In this document: one piece after another, positions 51,128 through 59,322 of the stretch
Position numbering within the stretch: the stretch's first letter is position 1
How the letters are laid out: the number at the start of each line of letters is the position of its first letter
From: Fusobacteria bacterium ZRK30
GTDB lineage: Bacteria; Fusobacteriota; Fusobacteriia; Fusobacteriales; Fusobacteriaceae
Reading direction: 5' to 3'
NCBI GenBank assembly: GCA_024628785.1
Contig: CP102405.1
Location: 1,612,001 to 1,676,000 of the forward strand
DNA length: 64,000 nt
The notes under the pieces: model-generated
What the model saw: only the letters and a program-made list of their open reading frames with translations
Told to the model about the DNA's origin: nothing
The model's database searches: none
Made by a program: the position numbers and the translations under genes

Positions 51128-51155
51128 AAAAGAACGTCTTTCCAGGCGTTCTTTT
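51128..51155 (+). terminator. Terminator of htpX
   Basis: AAAAGAACG pairs with CGTTCTTTT around a 10-nt loop, 8 bp after the stop. Confidence 0.85.
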
Positions 51156-51269
51156 TATATAGAGAATTAAAACGATCTCAATGCAGTCTCAAGCTGTCAT
51201 ATTGCTAATTTATTGTAATCATGTTACAATTTAAACTGGTAAAATCAATGATTATATAGGAGAAATGAA

Positions 51270-52166
51270 TTGAAGAATAAAAAACAAAAAGGGTTTCATT
51301 CCAGAAATCCACATTCAGGAAGATATAATTTTAAATCCCTTATAAAGGACTCTAAAGGATTAAAAAAACACATAAAAAGTAACCCAAGTGGTGATAATAC
51401 AATTGATTTTGGAGATGAAAAAGCAGTTCTGGAATTAAATAGGGCTCTGCTAAAATCTTATTATGGTATCGAAAATTGGGATATTCCAAAGGGATTTTTA
51501 TGTCCCCCTATTCCGGGAAGAGCTGACTATATCCATCATATATCGGATCTATTGCCAAGATCTAAAAAAAATATCAAGGTTTTAGATATTGGAACCGGTG
51601 CAAATTGTATCTATCCCATTATCGGAAATAGTGCTTATGGGTGGAAGTTTATAGGTTCGGATATCGATCCTGTTTCAGTAAAAAATGCAAAGGAAATAAT
51701 TCAAAAAAATAATTTAGAAGACAGTATAGTTATTAAACTTCAAAGTGATAAAAATAATTTCTTTAAAGGAATTATAGATGAAGAATATGTAGATATGACT
51801 ATGTGTAACCCGCCATTTCATGCCTCTTTAAAGGAAGCGTTATCTGCCAACAAACAAAAAAGAGATAATTTGAATAAAACCAGGGCCTCTAATCTAAATG
51901 AAAAACTAAACTTTGGAGGGCAAAAAGCTGAACTTTGGTGCAAGGGAGGAGAGATCCTATTTCTGAAAAAAATGGCCAGAGAAAGTCTTTTATTTTCAAA
52001 TAAGGTGGGATACTTTACTTCCCTTGTATCTAAGGGAGAAAATGTAAAACCTATGGAAAAAATCCTAAAGAAATTAGGTGCATCAGATATAAGAATTATA
52101 GAGATGGTACATGGGAATAAAATATCTAGAATTTTAGCTTGGAGTTTTAACACGAAAAAAAAATAG
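51270..52166 (+). CDS. rlmF: 23S rRNA (adenine-1618-N6)-methyltransferase
   Basis: 298-aa RlmF, which methylates A1618 of 23S rRNA with SAM. The N-terminal HSRNPHSGRYNFKSLI, the SAM-binding VLDIGTGANCIYPIIG, the catalytic MCNPPFHAS and the late WCKGGEILFLKKM are typical. Length is right. The start is TTG at 51270, 7 nt after AGGAG; no better ATG exists nearby. It is monocistronic, with a terminator and a reverse-oriented repeat copy downstream. Confidence 0.92.
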   Translation: MKNKKQKGFHSRNPHSGRYNFKSLIKDSKGLKKHIKSNPSGDNTIDFGDEKAVLELNRALLKSYYGIENWDIPKGFLCPPIPGRADYIHHISDLLPRSKKNIKVLDIGTGANCIYPIIGNSAYGWKFIGSDIDPVSVKNAKEIIQKNNLEDSIVIKLQSDKNNFFKGIIDEEYVDMTMCNPPFHASLKEALSANKQKRDNLNKTRASNLNEKLNFGGQKAELWCKGGEILFLKKMARESLLFSNKVGYFTSLVSKGENVKPMEKILKKLGASDIRIIEMVHGNKISRILAWSFNTKKK

Positions 52167-52180
52167 TACCATTTTTTTAA

Positions 52181-52203
52181 AAAGAGTCTTATGAGACTCT
52201 TTT
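52181..52203 (+). terminator. Terminator of rlmF
   Basis: AAAGAGTCT pairs with AGACTCTTT around a 4-nt loop, followed by an eight-T run. Confidence 0.9.
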
Positions 52204-52204
52204 T

Positions 52205-52355
52205 TTTGATACATTAAATTTTACCTCCAAGGATAATCACCAAAAATCACCAAGACTTCTACTCGATAAAGATTATTACATAATCTAAGAATCTTGAGAT
52301 ATTAGTTTATAAAATCTCATTTCCTCCTATCTAGATGAAACGTTACGTTTCTTTT
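52205..52355 (-). repeat. Dispersed intergenic repeat, copy 7 (minus orientation)
   Basis: Read on the minus strand it has the palindrome GAAACGTAACGTTTC (52337-52351), then ATCTAGATAGGAGGAAATGA, TATCTCAAGATTCTTAGAT and TTGGTGATTTTTGGTGATTA. These blocks match copy 6 in order. The palindrome differs from GCAACGTGACGTTGC by a C-to-A change in one arm and the matching G-to-T change in the other, so pairing is kept. Confidence 0.7.
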
Positions 52356-52430
52356 ATTTTTCTTGTCTAATAAAAAAAAATGATATAAACTATAGAAGTG
52401 GCAGATAAAAATTATATAGGGAGATTTAAA

Positions 52431-53288
52431 ATGAAAAAACGATTAATACTAGGGATATTTCTTTTAATGGGGGTGTTATCTTTTAGTGAGACTTTTGTAA
52501 CTACAGAGTGGTTGTCTCAAAATAAGGATAATATTAAGATTATAGATGCTAGAGGGAAAGCTTATAAACTGGGACATATACCGGGAGCTATTGAAGTAAA
52601 CTGGAAATCTCTATCTGATATGGATGCTGAATTTGGATCTGAAAAATGGGGAACGGTATTAGAAATTGATAATTTATCAAAAAAGTTAAATGAATTAGGC
52701 ATAAAGTCAACAGATGAAATTGTAGTTTATAGTAAAACACTAGGTGCCTGGGGAGAAGATGGCCGTGTATACTGGACGCTGCAAATGGCAGGATTTAAAA
52801 ACCTTCATATACTAGATGGAGGAATAGACAAATGGAAGAGTGAAAATCGAAAGACTACATTCTCTAAAACAAAATATCCTGAAGTAACTAACTCTATAGT
52901 TAAATGGGATAATAGTAGAAATATAACAACCGATCAATTGATCAAAGAATTTAAGGATCTAGTTATAATAGATACCAGAGAGCAAGATGAATATTTAGGT
53001 GCTACTAAGTTTGGTGAAGCTAGAGGGGGACACATAAAAGGAGCTATTAATATTCCATTTAACTCATTTTTAGAAAAAGATGGGACTTTAAAGAATTCTA
53101 AAGCCATAGAGAAAATATTAAACTCAAAGGGAATTGAAAATAATATGAAGATAGTAACTTATTGTACAGCTGGAATAAGATCTGCTCATATGCAGGTTGT
53201 TTTAGAGAAATTAGGTTATAATGCAAGAAATTATGATGCTTCATTTTATAGATGGGCAGCCTTAAAGACATTAGAATTAGAAAAATAA
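52431..53288 (+). CDS. Periplasmic two-domain sulfurtransferase (rhodanese)
   Basis: 285-aa thiosulfate sulfurtransferase-like protein. Signal peptide MKKRLILGIFLLMGVLSFSE precedes two rhodanese domains. The N-terminal domain (LGHIPGAIEVNW; VVYSKTLGAWGEDGRVYW) lacks a Cys at the active loop, as usual. The C-terminal domain has VTYCTAGIRSAHM with the catalytic Cys. A secreted rhodanese could act in periplasmic sulfur or cyanide handling; its role is not known. Start 52431 follows GGGAGATTTAAA; an in-frame start 33 bp earlier lacks an SD. Confidence 0.87.
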   Translation: MKKRLILGIFLLMGVLSFSETFVTTEWLSQNKDNIKIIDARGKAYKLGHIPGAIEVNWKSLSDMDAEFGSEKWGTVLEIDNLSKKLNELGIKSTDEIVVYSKTLGAWGEDGRVYWTLQMAGFKNLHILDGGIDKWKSENRKTTFSKTKYPEVTNSIVKWDNSRNITTDQLIKEFKDLVIIDTREQDEYLGATKFGEARGGHIKGAINIPFNSFLEKDGTLKNSKAIEKILNSKGIENNMKIVTYCTAGIRSAHMQVVLEKLGYNARNYDASFYRWAALKTLELEK

Positions 53289-53335
53289 AAACGTGATGTT
53301 GCATTCAGATGGGCATTATCTAGGGGTTTATAAAT
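53286..53335 (+). repeat. Dispersed intergenic repeat, copy 4 (degenerate)
   Basis: Directly at the rhodanese stop, AACGTGATGTTGCATTCAGA matches the core AACGTGACGTTGCATCCAGA with few changes and is followed by an abbreviated tail. It is again at a gene's 3' end. Confidence 0.6.
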
Positions 53336-53362
53336 AAAAAAAGTAGAAAGCTGAATATTATT

Positions 53363-53404
53363 AAAGAGGTTTATATCTTATATTTTATAGGTATAAACCT
53401 CTTT
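53363..53404 (+). terminator. Terminator after rhodanese gene
   Basis: AAAGAGGTTTATA pairs with TATAAACCTCTTT around a 16-nt loop, followed by T-rich sequence. The remaining spacer to 53586 shows no gene. Confidence 0.85.
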
Positions 53405-53586
53405 TTTTATTATATTTTTTATTGAATGATTTGTTTTGACAGGTCGTTATTTTATTAATTTAATACAAAAATTATAAACCTTGTTTTTACTGGTCTCTGT
53501 TAGGTTTTATCCCTATATAATATAGATACTCTAGAATTTACAATCTTGTTATTTTATTAGGGGATTAAATGGTTATTTTACACCAT

Positions 53587-53646
53587 TTTTGAAAGGTTTT
53601 GATGTTTTTTGAAAGAAAATGATTGAAATATATTTAGAAGTATAAT
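53587..53646 (+). promoter_or_regulatory. Candidate FruR operator and promoter of fru operon
   Basis: TTTTGAAAG is repeated at 53587-53595 and 53607-53615, exactly 20 bp apart, as expected for a DeoR-type regulator binding one DNA face. A similar GATTGAAAT follows at 53621-53629. TATAAT at 53641-53646 is a likely -10. The fruR start is 24 bp further. Confidence 0.5.
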
Positions 53647-53669
53647 ATAATGATCGTAGGTGATGTGAA

Positions 53670-54410
53670 ATGATACAAATAAAACGAGAAGAGATAATAA
53701 AGTCAATGTTAGAAATCAAAAAAACAGTGACACTAAAAGAATTAACAGAAAAATTAAAAACATCTGAATCAACAATTAGAAGAGATTTAGCAAGGATGGA
53801 AGAAAATGGAATACTAACAAGAGTTCATGGAGGAGCTCGTATATCCAATATTTCCTATGAGGAGGATCTAGTTTCCAAAACCAGTCAAAATAATGAAGCT
53901 AAAGAGAATATAGCCTTCCTTGCCTCTACCTATATAAAGGAAAATGACTGTGTATTTTTAGATGCCGGGACAACTACAGAATACCTTATAAAACATATGA
54001 GATCAAAAGATGTTACCGTAGTAACTAACGGGATCCACCATGTAAAGGAATTGTCTAAATACAAGATAAAAAGCTATTTTACAGGAGGAGCGCTAAAACA
54101 TAAAACAGGTGCATTGATTGGAAAAGATGCATTGAAGACTATTGAAAGCTATAACTATGATATTTCATTTATAGGTTCTAATTCCATAGATATAAAAGCC
54201 GGTCTGACAACTCCAGATCCAGATGAGGCCCTGATAAAAGAAAAGGTTATTCAAAATTCTAAAGTTTCATATATTTTAGCAGATCATACCAAATTTAATA
54301 AAATTTCATTCTCAAAATTTGGAAATTTAGAGGAAGTAAAGATAATTACAGATACCATTATAGATGAAAGATATCATAACATAAATACAATTGAGGAGGT
54401 CATAAAATGA
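53670..54410 (+). CDS. fruR: DeoR-family fructose operon regulator
   Basis: 246-aa DeoR-type transcription regulator. The N-terminal helix-turn-helix is REEIIKSMLEIKKTVTLKEL followed by TSESTIRRDLARMEENG and ILTRVHGGA. The C-terminal sugar-phosphate sensor domain has FLDAGTTTEYLI, VVTNGIHHV and FIGSNSIDIKAGLTT. It probably senses fructose 1-phosphate and represses fruKA. It is the first gene of the fru operon and overlaps fruK by 4 nt, a standard arrangement. GTAGGTGATGTGAA precedes the ATG. Confidence 0.92.
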   Translation: MIQIKREEIIKSMLEIKKTVTLKELTEKLKTSESTIRRDLARMEENGILTRVHGGARISNISYEEDLVSKTSQNNEAKENIAFLASTYIKENDCVFLDAGTTTEYLIKHMRSKDVTVVTNGIHHVKELSKYKIKSYFTGGALKHKTGALIGKDALKTIESYNYDISFIGSNSIDIKAGLTTPDPDEALIKEKVIQNSKVSYILADHTKFNKISFSKFGNLEEVKIITDTIIDERYHNINTIEEVIK

Positions 54411-55330
54411 TCTATACATTAACATTAAACCCATCTATAGACTATATAATAAATGTTGAAAATTTTGTTCCTGGAGATATAAACCTGACAAAATCAGAAT
54501 ATAAATTACCAGGGGGAAAAGGAATAAACGTGAGTCAGGTCCTGACTAATCTACAAACTCCTAATACAACACTAGGATTTACAGGGGGATTCACAGGAGA
54601 TTTCATAAAAAAATCTCTGGATAAAAAAGATATAAATCATGACTTTATAGAAGTTTCCGGTGATACCAGGATAAATATAAAGATGAAAGATATCAACAGC
54701 GAGAGTGAGATAAATGGAAATTCTCCTGAGATATCATCAGAGGCATTAAAAAAATTAAAAGTAAAATTAGGATCATTGATAACTGGTGACACCTTAGTTC
54801 TCTCTGGCAGTGTACCAAAATCTATAAGTTCAACTATATATAAAGATATTATGACTGATATTCCCAATGGAGTAAAAGTCATATTAGATGCTAAAGGTGA
54901 GGCACTATTAGAAGGGATCAAGGGGAAACCTTATATGATAAAACCTAACAATCACGAATTAGGTGATATATTTGATGTAAAATTAGATTCTATAGAAGAT
55001 ACAATTCTATATGGTAAAAAATTACTTGATTTGGGAGCTCAAAATATAATTGTTTCAATGGCTGGAGACGGAGCACTTCTTATAACTCCTACAGCTTCAT
55101 ATATAGCCAATGCTCCAAAAGGGAAATTAGTTAATTCTGTAGGTGCAGGTGATTCTTTAGTAGCCGGCTTTACCTGCGGTGTTTATAAGGGCCTGGATAT
55201 TTTAAAGGCATTTAAATTAGGTATTGCATGTGGAAGTGCGTCAGCATTTTCAGAAAATTTATGTACAGAAATAGAAGTAGAAAGGTTGTTGAAGGAGGTG
55301 AAAATAGAACAAATTATAGAAACACCATAA
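54407..55330 (+). CDS. fruK: 1-phosphofructokinase
   Basis: 307-aa PfkB-family kinase that converts fructose 1-phosphate to fructose 1,6-bisphosphate. The substrate region TLNPSIDYIINVENF and GGKGINVSQVL, plus the catalytic NSVGAGDSLVAGFTCG with its Asp, are clear. MAGDGALLIT is also typical. Length is standard. GAGGAGG precedes the ATG in the end of fruR. It lies between regulator and transporter, which fixes the substrate as fructose 1-phosphate rather than tagatose 6-phosphate. Confidence 0.94.
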   Translation: MIYTLTLNPSIDYIINVENFVPGDINLTKSEYKLPGGKGINVSQVLTNLQTPNTTLGFTGGFTGDFIKKSLDKKDINHDFIEVSGDTRINIKMKDINSESEINGNSPEISSEALKKLKVKLGSLITGDTLVLSGSVPKSISSTIYKDIMTDIPNGVKVILDAKGEALLEGIKGKPYMIKPNNHELGDIFDVKLDSIEDTILYGKKLLDLGAQNIIVSMAGDGALLITPTASYIANAPKGKLVNSVGAGDSLVAGFTCGVYKGLDILKAFKLGIACGSASAFSENLCTEIEVERLLKEVKIEQIIETP

Positions 55331-55373
55331 AAGAAAAGTTTAATTATTAATCTATACCATAAGGGGGAAGAAT

Positions 55374-57224
55374 ATGAAAATTACAGATTTAATAAACGAA
55401 AGTAGTATTACTTTGGATTTAAAAGGAATAAACAAAGGTGAAGTTATAAACGAACTATGTGAACTACACTATAAAAATAATAATATTAATAACTTAGAAG
55501 GATATATGAAGGATATCTTAAAGAGGGAATCCCAGAGTTCAACAGGATTAGAAGAGGGAATAGCTATTCCCCATGCAAAATCTAAATATGTAACAAATCC
55601 ATCTTTAGTGTTAGGAATTTCAAAGGATGGAATAGACTATGATTCTTTAGACGGAGAACCTAGCAACTTACTCTTTATGATTGCAGCTCCAGAAAATGCA
55701 AGCGATACCCATATAGAAACACTCTCTAAGTTAACTACATTTCTAATTGATGATGATTTTAGAGAAGCTATTTTAAATGCTGAAACTCCTGAAAAAATTA
55801 TCTCTTTAATCAATAAAAAAGAGGTAGAAGAGGACGGAAATATAAATTTAGAAGTAGAAGCAGCAAAGGGAAGTATCTTAGCAGTAACTGGGTGTCCTAC
55901 AGGAATAGCTCATACATATATGGCAGCAGATGCACTGAAAAAGAAAGCTGTAGAGATGGGAATAAATATCAAGGTAGAAACGAATGGTTCTACAGGGATA
56001 AAGAATAAGCTTACTGAAGAAGAGATCCATAGTGCTGCAGGTATCATTGTAGCCGCTGATAAAGCTATAGAAATGAATAGATTTGACGGAAAACCTGTAC
56101 TTATCGTTCCTGTAAAAGATGGGATCAAGAGACCGGAAGAATTGATTAATAGTGCTCCCAAGTCTCCTATATATAGAACAGATCAGAATAAAAAATCCAG
56201 TAATGACAACGCTCCTAAAAGAAGCGGATTTTATAAACATCTGATGAATGGAGTATCGAATATGCTGCCATTCGTTGTAGGAGGAGGTATCTTAATTGCT
56301 GTTTCATTCATGTTTGGAATAAAAGCTTTTGATCCTGCAGATCCCAATTTCAATAAATTTGCAAAATTCTTGATGGATATAGGAGGGGGAGGAGCATTTG
56401 CACTGATGGTTCCAATCTTAGCCGGTTTTATCGGAATGAGTATTGCAGATAGACCCGGATTCATGCCTGCCATGGTTGGTGGAATGATGGCCAATTCTAA
56501 TGGCGGTGGATTCTTAGGAGGACTATTAGCTGGTTTCATAGGTGGTTATGTTGTTAACTTTATTAAAAAATCAACTTCTAATATGCCGGAATCTATGGAA
56601 GGATTAAAACCAATATTAATCTTCCCTGTATTAGGGTTATTTATCACAGGTGGAATAATGACAATTATTTTAGGACCTATAGCCTCTATAAACAGTGGAA
56701 TGGTAACTTTCCTTAATGGACTGGGAACAAATAACTTAATTGTATTAGGAATAGTATTAGGTGGAATGATGGCAGTAGATATGGGTGGGCCTATCAACAA
56801 AGCGGCATTTACCTTTGGTATTGCAGCTATCGCTTCTGGAAACTATGCTCCCCATGCAGCTGTTATGGCTGGTGGAATGGTACCACCATTAGGAATAGCT
56901 ATAGCTACAGTATTATTTAAAAATAAATTTACAGACGAAGAGAAAAACTCCGGTAAAACTAACTTTATATTAGGAGCTTCATTTATCACAGAGGGAGCTA
57001 TACCATTTGCAGCAGCAGATCCACTAAAGATCATTCCTGCATGTATAATTGGTTCTGCCCTTGCTGGTGGAATGGCTATGTATTTTGGAACAGAATTACC
57101 TGCTCCTCACGGTGGATTATTTGTTATCCCTATCATAACTCATCCAATGATGTATCTTCTTTCAGTAGTTACAGGTTCACTTGCAACTGCAGGTATAATA
57201 GGTACTCTGAAAAAAGAGATCTAA
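55374..57224 (+). CDS. fruA: PTS fructose-specific EIIABC
   Basis: 616-aa fructose permease. The IIA domain (about 1-148) carries the phospho-His in GIAIPHAKS. IIB starts near residue 160 with the phospho-Cys loop VTGCPTGIAHTYMAADAL. IIC from about 285 has some nine membrane segments, with NGVSNMLPFVVGGGILIA and DMGGPINKAAFTFG as family marks. It imports fructose as fructose 1-phosphate using HPr~P. GGGGGAAGAAT precedes the ATG. It is the last gene of the operon, with a repeat-family copy and a terminator downstream. Confidence 0.95.
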   Translation: MKITDLINESSITLDLKGINKGEVINELCELHYKNNNINNLEGYMKDILKRESQSSTGLEEGIAIPHAKSKYVTNPSLVLGISKDGIDYDSLDGEPSNLLFMIAAPENASDTHIETLSKLTTFLIDDDFREAILNAETPEKIISLINKKEVEEDGNINLEVEAAKGSILAVTGCPTGIAHTYMAADALKKKAVEMGINIKVETNGSTGIKNKLTEEEIHSAAGIIVAADKAIEMNRFDGKPVLIVPVKDGIKRPEELINSAPKSPIYRTDQNKKSSNDNAPKRSGFYKHLMNGVSNMLPFVVGGGILIAVSFMFGIKAFDPADPNFNKFAKFLMDIGGGGAFALMVPILAGFIGMSIADRPGFMPAMVGGMMANSNGGGFLGGLLAGFIGGYVVNFIKKSTSNMPESMEGLKPILIFPVLGLFITGGIMTIILGPIASINSGMVTFLNGLGTNNLIVLGIVLGGMMAVDMGGPINKAAFTFGIAAIASGNYAPHAAVMAGGMVPPLGIAIATVLFKNKFTDEEKNSGKTNFILGASFITEGAIPFAAADPLKIIPACIIGSALAGGMAMYFGTELPAPHGGLFVIPIITHPMMYLLSVVTGSLATAGIIGTLKKEI

Positions 57225-57306
57225 AAAGCAACGTGACGGTTGCATCCAGACAGGGACAATATAGATTTTAATAAGTCTTTATTTTTCCAATAAATTTTGC
57301 TGATTT
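57223..57306 (+). repeat. Dispersed intergenic repeat, copy 3
   Basis: It begins at the fruA stop codon. The palindrome GCAACGTGACGGTTGC (57228-57243, one base inserted) is followed by ATCCAGACAGGGACAATATA and a T-rich tail, closely matching copy 2 (24149-24239) along about 80 bp. Confidence 0.75.
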
Positions 57307-57325
57307 AATATCTTAAATAATAATA

Positions 57326-57354
57326 AAAAGTGTCGAGAAATTCTCGACACTTTT
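57326..57354. terminator. Bidirectional terminator
   Basis: AAAAGTGTCGAGAA pairs with TTCTCGACACTTTT around a single base, a near-perfect hairpin between the convergent fruA and acid phosphatase genes. Confidence 0.92.
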
Positions 57355-57379
57355 TTTAGATCTCTAGACGTTACCTTGC

Positions 57380-58237
57380 TTATTTTCCATCCCATGGATT
57401 TATCACTTTTTTTCTAGCTTCCATCTTCTCACTTGTTGATAATTGATAGTATCCTTCTACGATTCCACTGTCAAATCCACCATACTCTGGATTCGGTAAA
57501 ACTATAAATTTACTTCCATAATTGTCTTTCATATCTTCTACATGATTTTTTCTGTCTATATTTAGTTTATGATGAACCACACTATCAAAATCATCCAGAT
57601 TATCTCCACCTAAAAGAACTATTGTATATCCTTTATCCTCTATACTCTTTAACCTCGGTGCCTTATTAGATGTAGTAGTTTTTCCTAATACATGGTCCTT
57701 GTCTGCAAAGGGAGCTCCTATCTTCTTTAAATTTTCTATTGTGGGTATTGTTAACTCAGCACTTCTATTTGAAACATAGAACACTTCAAAACCTAACTCC
57801 TTTGCAGTTTTTATAAAGTCTACAGACCCCGGAACTTCTGTTGCCTCTTTTGCATTTACCCACCTTGCCCAGTCTTTAGAACTGTATAGTTTATGGTTAA
57901 CGGCCTGCCATGCAGCAAATGCACTATTATCTAATACCGTTTCATCTAAATCTAAGACTACAGCTAATTTTTCACCTTTATTTTGGGGGTCTTTTGCTAT
58001 TTCTTTTAGATAAGATTTCCCAGAGTTGTATGCCTGATGGGTCAATGCTCTATACTCTCCTGAATCCCTTACCCAGACTGTTCCAAGTACCGATTGATTG
58101 GCAAACTCGGCTGTATCATTATTCTCATTGGATATTATACTGATTTTTGCAGTTGGTTCAGATACTTTTGTTTTAGCAGTTGTGCAAGCTGTCCCTAATG
58201 TTAATAATGCTGCAATTAATAAAATTTTCTTTTTCAT
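57380..58237 (-). CDS. Class C acid phosphatase lipoprotein (e(P4)/HAD type)
   Basis: 285-aa outer membrane lipoprotein phosphatase. Signal peptide with lipobox LGTAC, then the HAD nucleophile motif VLDLDETVLDN, motif II FYVSNRS, and the acidic motif LLGGDNLDDF. These match class C nonspecific acid phosphatases such as Haemophilus lipoprotein e(P4), which releases phosphate from NMN and other nucleotides outside the cell. That would help NAD precursor or phosphate salvage. Length is right. AGGAGGCAGA precedes the ATG. It is monocistronic. Confidence 0.92.
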   Translation of the reverse strand: MKKKILLIAALLTLGTACTTAKTKVSEPTAKISIISNENNDTAEFANQSVLGTVWVRDSGEYRALTHQAYNSGKSYLKEIAKDPQNKGEKLAVVLDLDETVLDNSAFAAWQAVNHKLYSSKDWARWVNAKEATEVPGSVDFIKTAKELGFEVFYVSNRSAELTIPTIENLKKIGAPFADKDHVLGKTTTSNKAPRLKSIEDKGYTIVLLGGDNLDDFDSVVHHKLNIDRKNHVEDMKDNYGSKFIVLPNPEYGGFDSGIVEGYYQLSTSEKMEARKKVINPWDGK

Positions 58238-58492
58238 TCTGCCTCCTATAAACTTAAATTTTAATTAAGTGTAACATAGGGAAAAATAAATTACAATAAG
58301 GCCGTTTATTCATAATAAAAATAAAGGAAAAGTGAGGAGTCTGTTGAAAATTACTAGATCAGTATAAAAAAACTAATCATATATTAAGGAAATCTTTTCT
58401 CGATATATGATTGATTCTATAAATAATTTTGAAATTTAATTAATTTTATAATATACTATACTTACGAGAAAATAATACCGGGGGGTTAGGAG

Positions 58493-58618
58493 ATGAGAAA
58501 AAAGAAAAAAATCAGAATAAGAAGTAATTCAGCAGCTAGAAAGGGAGGATTTCTAAAATTCATATTTTTTCTTATAATTATATTCCTAGTTTTCTATGTA
58601 TTTTTCAAATTAATATAA
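58493..58618 (+). CDS. Tiny basic single-pass membrane protein
   Basis: 41-aa ORF. The N-terminal 20 residues are very basic (MRKKKKIRIRSNSAARKGG). One hydrophobic helix follows (FIFFLIIIFLVFYVFF) and the end is KLI, so the N-terminus is likely cytoplasmic. GGGGGTTAGGAG lies just before the ATG, and a promoter-like ATAATATACTATACT lies about 35-50 bp upstream. It has its own terminator at 58648-58679, which argues for a real transcript. I do not recognise the family. Confidence 0.6.
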   Translation: MRKKKKIRIRSNSAARKGGFLKFIFFLIIIFLVFYVFFKLI

Positions 58619-58647
58619 TATTTACCCTTAAAAATAAAGAAATAATA

Positions 58648-58679
58648 AAAGGCACTTAGAATTTTTTCTAAGTGCCTTT
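58648..58679. terminator. Bidirectional terminator
   Basis: AAAGGCACTTAGAA pairs with TTCTAAGTGCCTTT around a 4-nt loop. It lies between the tiny membrane protein (plus) and the mgl operon end (minus). Confidence 0.88.
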
Positions 58680-58716
58680 CTCAGTTTTTAATAAACATAT
58701 TAAAGATAAAAATTAA

Positions 58717-59310
58717 CTATAACTCCATCTTTTCATATTTTTTCATTATCTTTTCTAAATTCTGTCTCTCTTCTAGAGATAGTTTCTCCTCAAAATATTT
58801 TTCTACATCATCCAATAAAATATGTTTTTCCTGGAGATCTAATAAAAATTTTACAGCCTCATCTGGTTTTTTTGTAAAGTTAGTAAATCTAGTTTCAATC
58901 TCTAAGAGGATATAGATATCATTTTTAAAGTGATATTTAAGGCCCTCCAGCAAATAACAAAACCCCAATATTTCCAATTCTTCTACTGGGTTACTCTCAA
59001 CTTTTTCATAGTCTATCTTGTCTATCTGTTCTTTAAATGTCCCGAAACTTTTATACATTCCCCTTTCAATCCCATTTTTTTTGGCACTTAATATCTTTTG
59101 CCCTGTTTCAGCTAGAGATTGATCATCTTTAAAGAAATTTATCTCTATACCCAGATCAAAAGCAAAACCTATTATAGTTTTATGTTCTAACATCTCTTCC
59201 AAAAATTCTAAATTTCCCTTCCCTATCCCAATCTCATCAGAGATTGAACACTGTATATTTTCTAAAGCCTCCCTTATCTCCTGTACTGACATACCAATTA
59301 ATTTAATCAT
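58717..59310 (-). CDS. Uncharacterised protein at the end of the mgl operon
   Basis: 197-aa soluble, acidic protein of unknown function. No signal peptide, membrane segment or catalytic motif is evident. It is mostly helical by composition, with Glu/Lys/Leu-rich stretches (EKYFEEKLSLEERQNLEKIM). It starts 13 bp after mglC on the same strand, so it is part of the sugar transport transcript. ATG at 59310 lies 8 nt from AGGTGG; a GTG at 59322 overlaps that SD. A role in sugar uptake or its control is only inferred from position. Confidence 0.6.
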   Translation of the reverse strand: MIKLIGMSVQEIREALENIQCSISDEIGIGKGNLEFLEEMLEHKTIIGFAFDLGIEINFFKDDQSLAETGQKILSAKKNGIERGMYKSFGTFKEQIDKIDYEKVESNPVEELEILGFCYLLEGLKYHFKNDIYILLEIETRFTNFTKKPDEAVKFLLDLQEKHILLDDVEKYFEEKLSLEERQNLEKIMKKYEKMEL

Positions 59311-59322
59311 ATAAAAAACCAC

